DNA of 64,000 nucleotides from the NCBI RefSeq assembly GCF_022758235.1, contig NZ_JALEBG010000001.1, forward strand, positions 2,728,001 through 2,792,000, given 5' to 3'. Each line of letters starts with the position of its first letter. The stretch's first letter is position 1. Made by a program: the position numbers and the translations under genes. This document shows, in pieces, positions 1 to 10,500 of this stretch. This stretch comes from Pontibacter liquoris (GTDB lineage Bacteria > Bacteroidota > Bacteroidia > Cytophagales > Hymenobacteraceae). The notes under the pieces are model-generated. The model had not been told where the DNA came from. It saw only the letters and a program-made list of their open reading frames with translations, and did not search any database.

Positions 1-22
1 TACTTTGGACCAGGAAACGAAG

Positions 23-484
23 CTAGCGTAAGGCATCAAACGAATACTGAGCGTTGCTCCAGAATTCATCCAGCGCAATAATGCGCGGCTTAAAGAACGA
101 GATCAGTGCAGGCCAGTCATTCTTGTCAAAGACATTGACCGGAGAAATTTCCGTGTAGATCCTGCTGATCACTTTATCGTCGTCGTTGGTTGTGTGCAGG
201 GCCCACTGCCACTCCTCGCCCACCTGCTCGTGCAATACGTTCCGAAGGGCCTCGAACTGCTCAAAGAAAAGCTGCTGGATCTCCAGATCCGGGTGAGTCA
301 GCTCGATGGCGATGGATGCGGTTTTTTTATCGGCCTGCATCCGGAAGTATACATCCTTTATGCCGGTGCGGTAATTCAGCCAGTTGGTTCGGTAACCTTC
401 AGCAGAAAGATGCGGGGCAATATACTGTCCGAATGTGGTCCAGAAAGCCTGCCGGAGTTGGGAAGCTTGTTCGCGTGTATACAT
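23..484 (-). CDS. DUF4268 domain-containing protein
   Basis: A 153-residue cytoplasmic protein without signal peptide or membrane segment. The opening MYTREQASQLRQAFWTTFGQ and the block TGIKDVYFRMQADKKTASI, followed by IELTHPD, are typical of the DUF4268 family of Bacteroidota, in which this domain often makes up the whole protein. The family has no established function; DUF4268 domains elsewhere occur in nuclease-like or restriction-associated proteins, but no catalytic motif can be assigned here. The gene appears complete, with the stop 23 bases inside the window edge. The next gene is on the same strand about 80 bases upstream, so co-transcription is possible. The family call is solid; the role is unknown. 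Confidence 0.8.
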   Translation of the reverse strand: MYTREQASQLRQAFWTTFGQYIAPHLSAEGYRTNWLNYRTGIKDVYFRMQADKKTASIAIELTHPDLEIQQLFFEQFEALRNVLHEQVGEEWQWALHTTNDDDKVISRIYTEISPVNVFDKNDWPALISFFKPRIIALDEFWSNAQYSFDALR

Positions 485-564
485 AGTGGCAAATTATGAA
501 ATTATGCCCGGAAGGCCAACTGGCGCCGGCCAGGTGCTGGCCGGCAAGTATAACTTCAAAATTT

Positions 565-1740
565 TTATTTAAGGCCAAGGGCGTGCATTTCCTGGTCAAT
601 GCGCTGGTTCCAGCGTTGCTGGGCGGCCTCGTCCAGGCCATGCTGCGTCTCGCCGTCGTATTGTTCCTGCAGGTGGTTCATCTCCCGGAACGATTCGATA
701 TACTGGTACTGAATGATGCTGTTGTAATCTTCGAGCGTCAGATTGTCGGGCTGCACTTTTTTCTTGAAGCGCTCAGCCACAATTTTGACGATATCAAAAT
801 GCCGTTGCTCATGATTCAGGCTGTAGGCGTTACGGGCCACATCCTTCACCCATGAGGATCTTTTTAAAACATACACTTTCATGGTCAGGTCCAGCTGGAT
901 GACCCCGTTAACCACGGTGCTTTTCCCCTCATAGGCAAACCCCGGGAAAACAGACGCGGCAAAGTGGCTCGTTTTACTCGGCGCAGCCAGAAAATCATTC
1001 CAGTTCAGGGGCCGGTCTAGCCTATAAAATACGGTATCATCCTTGCCGTTTTGGGTATAATCAATAAAGGAGACCTCTATACTTCGGGCCAGCTTTGCGT
1101 TACGGCCGGCTTCTTTGTCCATCCAGGTATTCAGGTAAGTAAGGGCGTCGGCCAGCGACTGCCGGAGCACCGGTTCTACATCAAAGCGCTGGCTTGCCGG
1201 GCGGTTATACCTGGCGCCACCTTTATAGGCCAGCAGTTCCACCGGGCCTTCTTCGCGCTGCAGATCGAAGGTCATGCCCACGGCAACATTTCCGTCCACA
1301 CGGCCTTTCGCACCGGGCTTCTCCGTTACTTTAAACTCTTTCAGACGGATGATGATGGGTCGCAGCTTTTTATCAGCCGGCAAGCTCTTCTGAATGTATT
1401 GTCGGATCGCGGCCAGGCCACCTCCCTGCAGGTCGACCGGACGTGGGGTGCCAACCTGCGCGGTGGCAGCACTGGCTACAGGTAGCAAGTATGCAACAGC
1501 CGCTTTCTCGTCCCGCTCGTCTTGCACAGCAGCTACATAAAACTCTTTGGGGCTAAAAGGCAGCCGTTCTGCCCGCAGCGTAATAGTTTCCGTTTCCCAT
1601 GCAGGATTAGCCGCGCCACCAAGCAGCAGCACAAGTATGCTTAGCAGCAGCCAGCGTTTTGTGTTCTGAAGGAAAACGGCTGTGCTTGCAGGCTGCGTTT
1701 CCTTCTTCTTAAAGCTTTTCAGGATATTTTTATCTGACAT
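565..1740 (-). CDS. DUF922-type metalloprotease-like protein, membrane anchored
   Basis: Predicted 391 residues when started at the ATG giving MSDKNILKSF; a TTG nine codons upstream is also open, but the ATG is preferred. One hydrophobic segment near residues 30-50 (WLLLSILVLLLGG) acts as a signal anchor, so the rest is probably periplasmic. The C-terminal third carries HEQRHFDI (about residue 307), an HExxH-type zinc-protease signature, followed by YDGETQHG and a terminal WNQRID block; together these are the hallmarks of DUF922, a family placed among predicted zinc peptidases. The central 200 residues resemble nothing I recognise. Substrate unknown. Confidence 0.7.
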   Translation of the reverse strand: MSDKNILKSFKKKETQPASTAVFLQNTKRWLLLSILVLLLGGAANPAWETETITLRAERLPFSPKEFYVAAVQDERDEKAAVAYLLPVASAATAQVGTPRPVDLQGGGLAAIRQYIQKSLPADKKLRPIIIRLKEFKVTEKPGAKGRVDGNVAVGMTFDLQREEGPVELLAYKGGARYNRPASQRFDVEPVLRQSLADALTYLNTWMDKEAGRNAKLARSIEVSFIDYTQNGKDDTVFYRLDRPLNWNDFLAAPSKTSHFAASVFPGFAYEGKSTVVNGVIQLDLTMKVYVLKRSSWVKDVARNAYSLNHEQRHFDIVKIVAERFKKKVQPDNLTLEDYNSIIQYQYIESFREMNHLQEQYDGETQHGLDEAAQQRWNQRIDQEMHALGLK

Positions 1741-1917
1741 AACTTCCCATTCATCAAAAGGCGCCAAAATACGGCTTTATTAAGTATAAAGCTGCCTTTG
1801 TTGCTTTTGATGAACATACGCCAAGCCTTTTCGGTTCGCCCGGACAGCAACGGGTTCTACCGGCTTTCATCTTGCCACCAGCGTACCCTGTTTGTTCGCT
1901 TCTGGATGCAATAGGGC

Positions 1918-1957
1918 ACAAAAAAGGGGGCTGATCTACATCAGCCCCCTTTTTTCA
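1918..1957 (-). terminator. Intrinsic terminator of the 1.55-kaa T9SS gene
   Basis: A GC-rich hairpin (GGGGGCTGA paired with TCAGCCCCC, short loop) is flanked by runs of A and T, so it can work in both directions. It lies just after the stop of the minus-strand gene ending at 1971. It strongly resembles the terminator of the next T9SS gene at 7459. Confidence 0.85.
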
Positions 1958-1970
1958 TTACCGAAACAAT

Positions 1971-4900
1971 TTAATGGGTAACCAGCAATTTGCCCTGCGC
2001 TTTACCCGAAGCAGAGGCTGCCCGGATCATGTAAACACCCTGGTTGGTGCCGCTTGGCACGGGGAGTTCGGTTGTAACAGCGCCTGTGCCGTCGGTCTGC
2101 ACATTTCTGGACTGTACCTGCTGGCCGGTTATATCATACATCATCACCTTCACCGACTCGCCCGGGCCGAAACCTTTCAGCTCCACGTGCACCCGGTCGC
2201 CGGAGCTTGGATTTGGCCACACCCGTAGCTGGTAGCTTTCCGCCGACTTTGTTGCGTCAGCAGTAGTAGAGATACTCTGCAGTGCAGCACTTACAGTCTG
2301 GCTTGAAGATGCAGGCTGATCTGCTTTTAAGAGCGTGATGCGTGGCCGCCCGTCCCCGTTTCCATCGTAGTACTCTGACAAGTATAAATTGCCGGTAGCT
2401 ACATCCTCGATCACGTCCAGTGGGTTGGCAAAAGGCCGGCGCAAACCGGGTATCTTTATACCTTCTGTCGCCCGAATAATATCCAGGTTTGACGTGCCCG
2501 GCTCCAGGGTAATAATGTCATCCCCGCCACTGAAGCGGCACACCATGATCTTGCCCTGCAGCTTGCCGCCAAATGCATTGCTCTTATATTCTATGGCCCC
2601 ATTCGGGGAAATGTTCAGACCGAAATCATAAGCCCATCCGCGGTAGTTCGGTTCTGCCGGGGTACCCACCGCATAACCATAGTTTACGCCATCAATCGTC
2701 CACACAATTTCACCCGGGTCTTCGCGGGAGGTCGGGTTACCGCCATTCATGATGTATTCGTTGCGTAGCACGTTCGGATGACCATAATAGCCGCCTTTCT
2801 GCACCCGGAACAAGTAGTCGCCTTGCGTTTGTCTGACGTCTGTCAGCGCCGGGATATCCGGCCCGGTATATACCTGTCCGTTCGACCAGGTCATGCCGTT
2901 TTTTAGGGCCGGAATATTGCTGCCTGCCGCCGAGCCATTGGTAGGCACATACAGCTGCCCGTTCGAGTGCCACACCAGATCGTATGCATTCCGGACACCT
3001 GATGCATAAATGGTAAGCGGCGCACCGCTGGCATATGGATTATAGCTGCCACCATCGGCCGTTTTCACATCCACCGGCAACCCTACTACCTTTGCCCGGG
3101 CAATGTCGAGGCGCAACACAGCTGCGTTCAAAAGCTTTTCAGAACGGTTACCCCAGGCGGCATCGGGAGACCCCATACCAGAGTTACTTCCCTGCACAAC
3201 ATACAAGGCGCCATCAGGCCCGAAATCAATGCTGTTGGTGGAGTGGTCTTTGTAAGAGCGGGGCAGGTTGATGACATAATCAACGACCTGCGGACTTGCC
3301 GGCGTGGTTAAGTTAACCCGGGAGATCTTTCCTGACCATTCGGCTGCTCCTGTAAAATTAGGATCGGAATGGCTGATCCAGGCAATTAGGTTAGATGCAG
3401 TAGCTGCCGGGTCAAACCGCAGTCCGATCAGCAACCGTCTGTCTGTTCCGAACGGCGCAATGGTAACGTGGTTGTTGAAGGTGCCGTCCGCATTGATATC
3501 CCATCGTTCGATTTTACCTCCCGAAGTGGCCGCATACAGCCGGTGATCAGGCCCGATCGCCAGGCTGGTGAAGCCATCTGTTCCGAACGTATTATCGATC
3601 AACGTCGATTCTGTAAAAGACACCCCTGCCAGATCGGTTGGTGTTTCCGGGGTTGTACTTGTGGTAGTAAAGCGGGAAGTGAACGGAATCATCGGGTATC
3701 CGTTGCCATCTTTTACCTGATCCGTTATCTGGAATTCGTAGGTGGTGTTTGGCTTCAGCGTAGCAGATAGCGTGATCGCATCTCCTCCGCCTGTGGAGTT
3801 CACAGCAGTACCTGCTACCTCTGCACCGCCACCAACTGCCACCGTATATAGCTTCACGGTATTAGGGTTTACGGTGCTGCCGTTCAGCGACATGCCGCTT
3901 GGGAATTCCAGGTCTACCGAGATCGACTGGTCTAAAGGCACCAGCGTCGCATCGTCTGCCGGCCTTACCGCTGTTACGAATGGCCGCAGCAGCTCACTTT
4001 CGGGCACCTGCTTGACAATGGTATAATTCAGCTTTGTATTCAGGCCACCTGTGGCATCGAGGGTAAGCTTGCCGTCCTGCACCTTCACGGTAACAGTAGC
4101 TGACTTAGACCACTGTTCCTCGGTAGGCACAAAATCCTTAATGGCTGCTACCCCTTCTACATTGAGCTGGTGGCGGCTATTGAAGTAGCTGGGGTCACCA
4201 ACGCTTACCGTCACACTATAAGCGCCGTTAGGCACTGCCAGCTCCCAGCTCCCCGGTGTTTCCCCGTTCGTGGAGACCTGCATCTGGGCTAAGGTGCGCA
4301 GGCGGATGTCGGCTGTACCGGAGCGCTGCCGCATGCTGGCTGTATGATCTTTTGGTTGCTTGGTGGAGGGATCTACCCAGCCAAAGCCTCTTGTGGCATC
4401 GTATGCCTGCCCGGCGTCCGCCGTATAGCCACTTGGTGTAGCAGAGCTGGCCAGCTGGAAATTGATCTTGATGTCCTGCGAAGAGGCAGGCTGCGTAACT
4501 GTGAGAGTTACCTGTACGCTGGCCGAAGTATACCCGTCAGCTGAAGCGGTAACAGTAGCCTGGTATGTGCCTGGAGTTTGATTAGTATTGATATTTGAAG
4601 CTCCGAAGGTAATGGTTCCCAAGTTGGCGGCAGGCAGTGTCAGCCAGTCTGCGCCTGCCGATTTGCTCAGTTTTACGGCCGGTGTGCCGGAAGAGGCAGA
4701 CAGGGAAATGGATTTGGAAGACACACTATTGCCTTGCTCCGCTGTAAAGCTCAGCGTAGTAGGTGAAAAAGCAAGTGCCTTAGCTGTTTCCGTCGACGGG
4801 GCAATGATAGCATAGTTCAGCTTGGTATTGGTTCCACCGTTAGCATCGATCGTAAGTTTGCCATCAGATACTTCCACGATCACCGTACCGGAGCGGAATT

Positions 4901-6635
4901 TTTCTGTAGAAGTAGGTACAAAGCCCGAAATCGCCGCTACGCCTTCCACGTTCACCTGGTGCTTGCTGTCCAGATAGCTCGGGTCACCGGCGCTCACTGT
5001 CACACTATAAGTGCCATTGGCAACGGCCATTTCCCAGCTTCCCGGTGTTTCGCCTTTTGTATTGGTCTGCTGCATCTGCACCAGCGTGCGCAGGCGGATG
5101 TCGGTCGTGCCGGAGCGCTCGCGCATGCTGGCCGACTGGTCTTTGGGCTGCTTGGTAGAAGGGTCTACCCAGCCAAAGCCTCGCGTGGCATCAAACGCCT
5201 TGCCTGTATCAGCTGTATAATCCGTTGGTGTAGCCGAAGTTGAGGGCTGAAAGTTGATCCTGGCCGTCTGATCTGTTACAGGACTCACCAGCACATAATT
5301 CAGCTTAGTGTTGGTACCGCCATTGGCATCCAGGGTCAGCTTGCCGTCCTGCACCGTTACGGTTACCGTGCCGGAGCGGAATTTTTCTGTAGAAGTAGGT
5401 ACAAAGCCCGAAATCGCCGCTACGCCTTCCACGTTCACCTGGTGCTTGCTGTCCAGATAGCTCGGGTCACCGGCGCTCACTGTCACACTATAAGTGCCAT
5501 TGGCAACGGCCATTTCCCAGCTTCCCGGTGTTTCGCCTTTTGTATTGGTCTGCTGCATCTGCACCAGCGTGCGCAGGCGGATGTCGGTCGTGCCGGAGCG
5601 CTCGCGCATGCTGGCCGACTGGTCTTTGGGCTGCTTGGTAGAAGGGTCTACCCAGCCAAAGCCTCGCGTGGCATCAAACGCCTTGCCTGTATCAGCTGTA
5701 TAATCCGTTGGTGTAGCCGAAGTTGAGGGCTGAAAGTTGATTTTCACGTCGCCGGTTGATGAAGAGGGCGCCGGTGTTTCAGCGTTTGCTTTTACCTGAA
5801 AGGAATCAAAGGCATATGTAACAGGCGTAGTGGCATTCCGGTGTGTTGCCAGAATACCACTCAGCACCGAAGATCCTGTAAGGCCCATCGCCGAAACATC
5901 CAGCCATGGTTGCGAATAACTTGCACCCACATTGGCGTAGGTGGTGCCATCTGTTGAGTAATAGCCCTGTGCACGGCCGGTGGAAGCATCGACAACCAGC
6001 CGGATCTGAACGGTCTTTGTATCGAGGCCGCTAATGATGCTGGACTGCCGCATATCTGCTGTTCCTCTTCCGTCCGATACATCATTTATCTCACGGCGAA
6101 GTTCCAGTCTGTTGCCAACTACTACCAGTTTGAGAAAAGTATGGTCGTTCAGGCCAAGCCATACCCCTGCCTGCTGTGCGTCGGTTCCATAAAAGGGCTG
6201 TACCAGTGTGGCCTCTACCACCAAGCCATTGCTACCGTTCACAGCCACAGCCAGGGCATTCAGCTGGTTGTTGTTGGTCTGGTATCCAATTCCCTTATTT
6301 GTAGTCAGGCGCAGGGCTCCTCCTGATATAGCTAATTTGCTTGCCTCATACCATGGCTTTGCAGGATCTGTAGGCGTGCCATCTGCGGAAAGGCGGGTTC
6401 CTGAAAAAGCAGCTACTTTCTCGAATCCCGTGCCAAGGCCGGCTTTATCGGCGACAGTACCAGCTACACCGGCGTTAAAATCCAGTCGATAAGGAAGCCC
6501 GGCGCCATAGCCCGGAATACCCGGATAAAACAAGCACAAAAGCAGTAATAAATAGGTATGTTTTAATAAGTGAAGCCGAGTAGGAACGTAATGGTTGATC
6601 ATGAATTCTGTCACGTTTTGTAAAAAATTTTTCAT
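1971..6635 (-). CDS. Giant T9SS-secreted mosaic protein with malectin-like repeats and glucose/sorbosone-dehydrogenase-like propeller
   Basis: 1554 residues. Signal peptide roughly 1-45. Then a concanavalin-like region (46-285), two malectin-like repeats (about 298-455 and 459-616), a BACON/Ig-like domain (620-715), a third, diverged malectin-like repeat (720-878), an SbsA-type Ig-like domain (885-985, PADDATLVPLDQSISVDLEF), and a long propeller of the soluble glucose/sorbosone dehydrogenase type (about 1000-1435; GPDGALYVVQGSNSG, YASGVRNAYDLVW). The last 80 residues (WPNPSSGDRVHVELKGFG to the C-terminus) are a type A T9SS sorting domain, so the product should be exported and cell-surface attached or released. 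Malectin-like domains usually bind carbohydrate. Whether the propeller is an enzyme is unproven. The first two malectin repeats contain a 371-bp nucleotide-identical segment. Confidence 0.8.
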   Translation of the reverse strand: MKNFLQNVTEFMINHYVPTRLHLLKHTYLLLLLCLFYPGIPGYGAGLPYRLDFNAGVAGTVADKAGLGTGFEKVAAFSGTRLSADGTPTDPAKPWYEASKLAISGGALRLTTNKGIGYQTNNNQLNALAVAVNGSNGLVVEATLVQPFYGTDAQQAGVWLGLNDHTFLKLVVVGNRLELRREINDVSDGRGTADMRQSSIISGLDTKTVQIRLVVDASTGRAQGYYSTDGTTYANVGASYSQPWLDVSAMGLTGSSVLSGILATHRNATTPVTYAFDSFQVKANAETPAPSSSTGDVKINFQPSTSATPTDYTADTGKAFDATRGFGWVDPSTKQPKDQSASMRERSGTTDIRLRTLVQMQQTNTKGETPGSWEMAVANGTYSVTVSAGDPSYLDSKHQVNVEGVAAISGFVPTSTEKFRSGTVTVTVQDGKLTLDANGGTNTKLNYVLVSPVTDQTARINFQPSTSATPTDYTADTGKAFDATRGFGWVDPSTKQPKDQSASMRERSGTTDIRLRTLVQMQQTNTKGETPGSWEMAVANGTYSVTVSAGDPSYLDSKHQVNVEGVAAISGFVPTSTEKFRSGTVIVEVSDGKLTIDANGGTNTKLNYAIIAPSTETAKALAFSPTTLSFTAEQGNSVSSKSISLSASSGTPAVKLSKSAGADWLTLPAANLGTITFGASNINTNQTPGTYQATVTASADGYTSASVQVTLTVTQPASSQDIKINFQLASSATPSGYTADAGQAYDATRGFGWVDPSTKQPKDHTASMRQRSGTADIRLRTLAQMQVSTNGETPGSWELAVPNGAYSVTVSVGDPSYFNSRHQLNVEGVAAIKDFVPTEEQWSKSATVTVKVQDGKLTLDATGGLNTKLNYTIVKQVPESELLRPFVTAVRPADDATLVPLDQSISVDLEFPSGMSLNGSTVNPNTVKLYTVAVGGGAEVAGTAVNSTGGGDAITLSATLKPNTTYEFQITDQVKDGNGYPMIPFTSRFTTTSTTPETPTDLAGVSFTESTLIDNTFGTDGFTSLAIGPDHRLYAATSGGKIERWDINADGTFNNHVTIAPFGTDRRLLIGLRFDPAATASNLIAWISHSDPNFTGAAEWSGKISRVNLTTPASPQVVDYVINLPRSYKDHSTNSIDFGPDGALYVVQGSNSGMGSPDAAWGNRSEKLLNAAVLRLDIARAKVVGLPVDVKTADGGSYNPYASGAPLTIYASGVRNAYDLVWHSNGQLYVPTNGSAAGSNIPALKNGMTWSNGQVYTGPDIPALTDVRQTQGDYLFRVQKGGYYGHPNVLRNEYIMNGGNPTSREDPGEIVWTIDGVNYGYAVGTPAEPNYRGWAYDFGLNISPNGAIEYKSNAFGGKLQGKIMVCRFSGGDDIITLEPGTSNLDIIRATEGIKIPGLRRPFANPLDVIEDVATGNLYLSEYYDGNGDGRPRITLLKADQPASSSQTVSAALQSISTTADATKSAESYQLRVWPNPSSGDRVHVELKGFGPGESVKVMMYDITGQQVQSRNVQTDGTGAVTTELPVPSGTNQGVYMIRAASASGKAQGKLLVTH
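4888..5258. repeat. 371-bp perfect direct repeat, copy A
   Basis: Identical base for base, as far as I can read, to 5371-5741 (offset 483 bp = 161 codons). It encodes the core of a malectin-like repeat. Identity stops sharply on both sides, while the linker sequence between copies has diverged. Confidence 0.92.
5371..5741. repeat. 371-bp perfect direct repeat, copy B
   Basis: Second copy of the segment at 4888-5258, in the same orientation and reading frame. Diverged relatives are present at about 4090-4470 in the same gene and 9975-10430 in the neighbouring gene. Confidence 0.92.
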
Positions 6636-7458
6636 AAACTCTTGTAAACTTTTTCTCCATCTTCTCTATTTGTCCCCTGTGCAAACAAGTACCTTCATCG
6701 GGTACTTCAACTGAAATGCCTTAAAAGAATAGCCGTACAAGTATACCTGCCCGTATCTGACCTGGATTATTGTTTGAATTTGAGAAGCTAACAGTAATAA
6801 GTTTCTGAGATACATTAGTAAGAAATGCAGTTACCCCTATCAACTTACTTATAGCTACATTCTATTATTTTAGTGCGGCTAACAGCTCAATTAGTATAAG
6901 ACTGTAAGTTTACAATACGAACATTTTAGCGGAATGTGGTTTAATTTTATACAGTTATTTAAAATTTTATTTATAAATGCTCTTTAAGCTAACCGGGTGA
7001 TTCAATCCCTCCTTTTTAGACAGTGGCCCGGGATATTCATAGATAATTATTCCAATATCTCATCCGCAATCATCCTTCTATATTGTTAGCCAAATATTTA
7101 AAATCACTAATTTTGAGTTACCTGTTTATCAGCGCTTTTAAGCCTGTTTTCGGGGTAACGCTACATTAACGATGTACAATTAAATGTTGTTGGCTAAAAT
7201 TGTATTTTTATCTTAATAAAAATACAACAGACAGACAACCAACAGCTTATCAGCTATAATTACACGTATAACTTCGAAGTATAAACATAGATTGTTGGCG
7301 ACAGCTGTTAAACAGGGAGCAGGGGAAAGCCGGAGAACAGAAAAAAGCCATCCGGCAGGCTTTGCCTTCTGTCAGGAAACAAGTAAAGTATAACAATGGG
7401 TCCCATACTCTCTGTTACCTAAAGTACACAAAATGAGAAAGGTAAATAGTGGCACAAA
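6636..7458. other. Intergenic region, AT-rich
   Basis: About 820 bases between two minus-strand T9SS genes. It must hold the promoter of the downstream giant gene, but I find no clean TAnnTTTG box on that strand. It contains several copies of the AAGTATA heptamer and a small palindrome around 7268-7284. No credible ORF or RNA gene seen. Confidence 0.5.
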
Positions 7459-7497
7459 TAAAAAAGGGGGCTCCAGCAATGGAGCCCCCTTTTTTAT
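7459..7497 (-). terminator. Intrinsic terminator of the 1322-residue T9SS gene
   Basis: Stem GGGGGCTCC/GGAGCCCCC with a six-base loop and flanking A and T runs, 13 bases past the stop of the minus-strand gene. Its sequence is close to the terminator at 1918, suggesting that the two genes share a duplicated 3' end. Confidence 0.88.
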
Positions 7498-7509
7498 TTG
7501 TATCAAGCC

Positions 7510-10500
7510 TTAATGTGCTACTATCAGTTTGCCTTGCGCCTGCCCGGAAGCCGACGTCGCTTTTAACAAGTAGATACCACGCTGGATATTGCCTGTGATC
7601 GGCATTTCTATGGTAGCCACACCATTTGCATCCGTTTCTATACTTCGCACCTGTACCTGGCGCCCCGAAACATCATGCATGGATATTGAAACCATTTCAT
7701 GAGGGCCAAAACCATGCAATTCTGCCATGACCTTGTCTCCTGTGTTGGGGTTTGGATAGAGGCGCAGCGAACGGCCATTCGCATCAAAGCCTGATTCCTG
7801 GGTCATCAACTGGCTCTGTGAAGTTGCCAGCGCGGAGGCAGCGGATGCTTTGAAGATCTCGACAGCAGCTACTGCTACCCGGTTTGCCGTTGGATTGAAT
7901 TTGAAGTTAAGCACGCCGTCCGTTACACTCACATCGAAATCATGAACCAATGCAGCTCTATACCCTACTTCCCGGTAAATATCGAAGTTTGCCAGGCGCA
8001 GCGAATTTTCGATAGTAGTGTTGAACACGCGTGCGCCTGTGGAAGAGAAGAAATTTTCCACAAAGTGTACCCGCACCATATAGTTTCCATTAGGCAACGG
8101 AATATCGTAGCGTGTTTCTGCCAGATCGGTTGCTGCCGATAGATAGGTCTGGTATAACACATCGTCATCTGTGGCTGCTATCGGCGTTTTCACGACCTGC
8201 GCATCCAACTTAATAGAGCCTTTGCGGTAATCAATGTCGGCTTCCCATACTTTGCCCCCGATCGTCACACTGTTATCTGCAGCGCCTTTGATTCGTTTTA
8301 TAGCAGAGATGGTCGTGCTGTTATCGTTGGCAATGCCGTAAAGCGGAATGCGGAGCGGCGAGGCGGCATTATCATAGTATACCAGCACGGCTGCATTCTT
8401 GATCCCCAAGCTTTTTGGAGTAAACTTAACGGACATGGTCGTTGAGGTCTGTACAGCGAGGGACGTTGTAGCAGGCATGGTAGCAGAGAACTCATTGGCA
8501 TCAGGCCCTGCCAGTTCGATAGACTTGATCTGGATAGCCGGATCGCTGCCACTGACATACGTTTGCCCCAGGTTGCTCAGCTTCACGCTTAGAGTTTTGC
8601 TACTTCCTAGCAGCACCCCGGCAAAATCTACATCCGATGGCGCAGCTGCTAACTCTGAAGTATAGGCAGGCCCATCCGCCGGCTTCACATTGCTGATATA
8701 ATAAATGTTATCCTGGTAATCATAGTTGGTGTAGGAAGTACCCAGGTAATCCCCTCCGATAATATATGCATTGGGGATGATGTTGCCTTTGTTATCGCGT
8801 GCCTTCCAGATACGCATGCCAATCTTGCCCTCCGAGTTCCTGGTTCTGTCAGAATAAGCCGATCCTACTTTCATTCCGAAACTGCCGGAAGGGCTAAAAG
8901 TCCCCTGCGCCAAAGCAGTAGTAGAGCCACTTTTACGCGGAAGCAAGGATTGCCCGTCCAGAGAGTTATGGGTAAAGAGCGTCACCAGGGTTGTGGAGCC
9001 TTTATCATACCACTGGAACCGCTCTGTATTGGAACAGCAGTTATGATAGGCGGCCATCTGCTTCACATCTACCGGTTTACTTGGGTCTACTCGCACAAAG
9101 AAGGAAGATAGGATTTCATCCGAATTGGGCACGATGGTTTCCCCGTCGATTGTACCGTCATCGTGGTTAAAGCCCGTCTTTGTTTTAAAGCCAAATGCAT
9201 TGATGATCTCCTGCGCGTAAGGCTCACTATTACCCTCCCCTGCTTTCTGCCACAGGCCGCGCAATACTACCTTTTTGTAAGGGGCAAAATCATCATTCGA
9301 ATAAATGGAAAGTGTATCTGTGAGCACCTTCACACGGGTAGCGGCATCTTTGGCAATAAATTCCACTACGGCCTCAGCATACGTGCCGGAGCTTACCGAT
9401 ACCGGCAAGGAAGAGGAGGCATTGTAGTCGGTGCTGTTAAGCGAGACGATCTTCCAGGCACTGCTGTTAGAGAGCACCAGGTTGCTAAGCACAAGGGTGC
9501 CTTTGCCTTTGTTATGGATCCGCAGTTTTACCTGATTGTGGTTGCTATTATACGGCGTATAGGTACCATCATCTTTTAAACGTCTCCAGGGCGTCTGGAT
9601 AAGTGAAAAGGTCATTTCGTCCAGTCCGGGGAATTTATCATAGTTTTCGACGAACATATACGTGTTGGTCGTGGTCCCCTCGGCTACGCTGAAGTTATAG
9701 GTATCCGTTGTCGTTACATTGCCACTTCCGTCAGTTGCTCGGGCACGGACCGTATAGTTGCCGATCGTGCTGATCTTAATTGGGGAAGAATAAGTTGTAT
9801 AGGAGCCACCGTTCAGGCTGTATTGTACCGAGGCCAGGCCAGAACCACCATTATCGGATGCCTCTACCGAAACCTGCACTTCGTCGCGGTACACGCCGGC
9901 AGACTGTTGTGTTCCCGTAAACTTAACCGAAACGACAGGCGGCGTCACATCGCCTGCTGCTGAAGAAGGGCTGATCAGGGCATAGTTCAGCTTGGTATTG
10001 GTTCCACCGTTTGCATCGATCGTCAGTTTGCCATCGGTCACTTCCACGATCACACTACCGGAGCGGAATTTCTCTGAAGAAGTAGGTACGAAGCCCGAGA
10101 TCGCCGCTACGCCTTCCACGTTCACCTGGTGCTTGCTGTCCAGGTAACTGAGGTCGCCGGCGCTCACCGCTACACTATAATAGCCATTTGGCACGGCATA
10201 TTCCCAAATTGACTGCCCGATTTTAGTATCCTGCATTTGGGCAAGTGTTCTGAGACGCACATCCGTTGTACCGGAGCGCTCGCGCATGCCGCTCGTCATA
10301 TCTTTGGGCTGTTTGGTGGAAGCATCAATCCAGCCATATCCTCTACTTGTATCAAACGACTTGCCGATATCGGCTAGGTAGCCTGTTGGTGTTGCTGATG
10401 TGGATAGCTGGAAGTTTACCATCACATCTTGCGAGGTAGGCGGAGGTGTAGTAGTACTTTGCTTAGCTACAACGAGGTAATTTGTTTGAGCCCCGGCAGC

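Noticed and set aside
4090..5741. Regularly spaced repeats considered as CRISPR-like
   Set aside because: The units are 483 bp long, in frame and code for protein domains; no short repeats with unique spacers and no cas genes.
7268..7284. ATAACTTCGAAGTATA looked like part of a loxP arm
   Set aside because: Only half an arm matches, there is no 8-bp spacer or second 13-bp arm and no recombinase gene; it is two nearby copies of common words.
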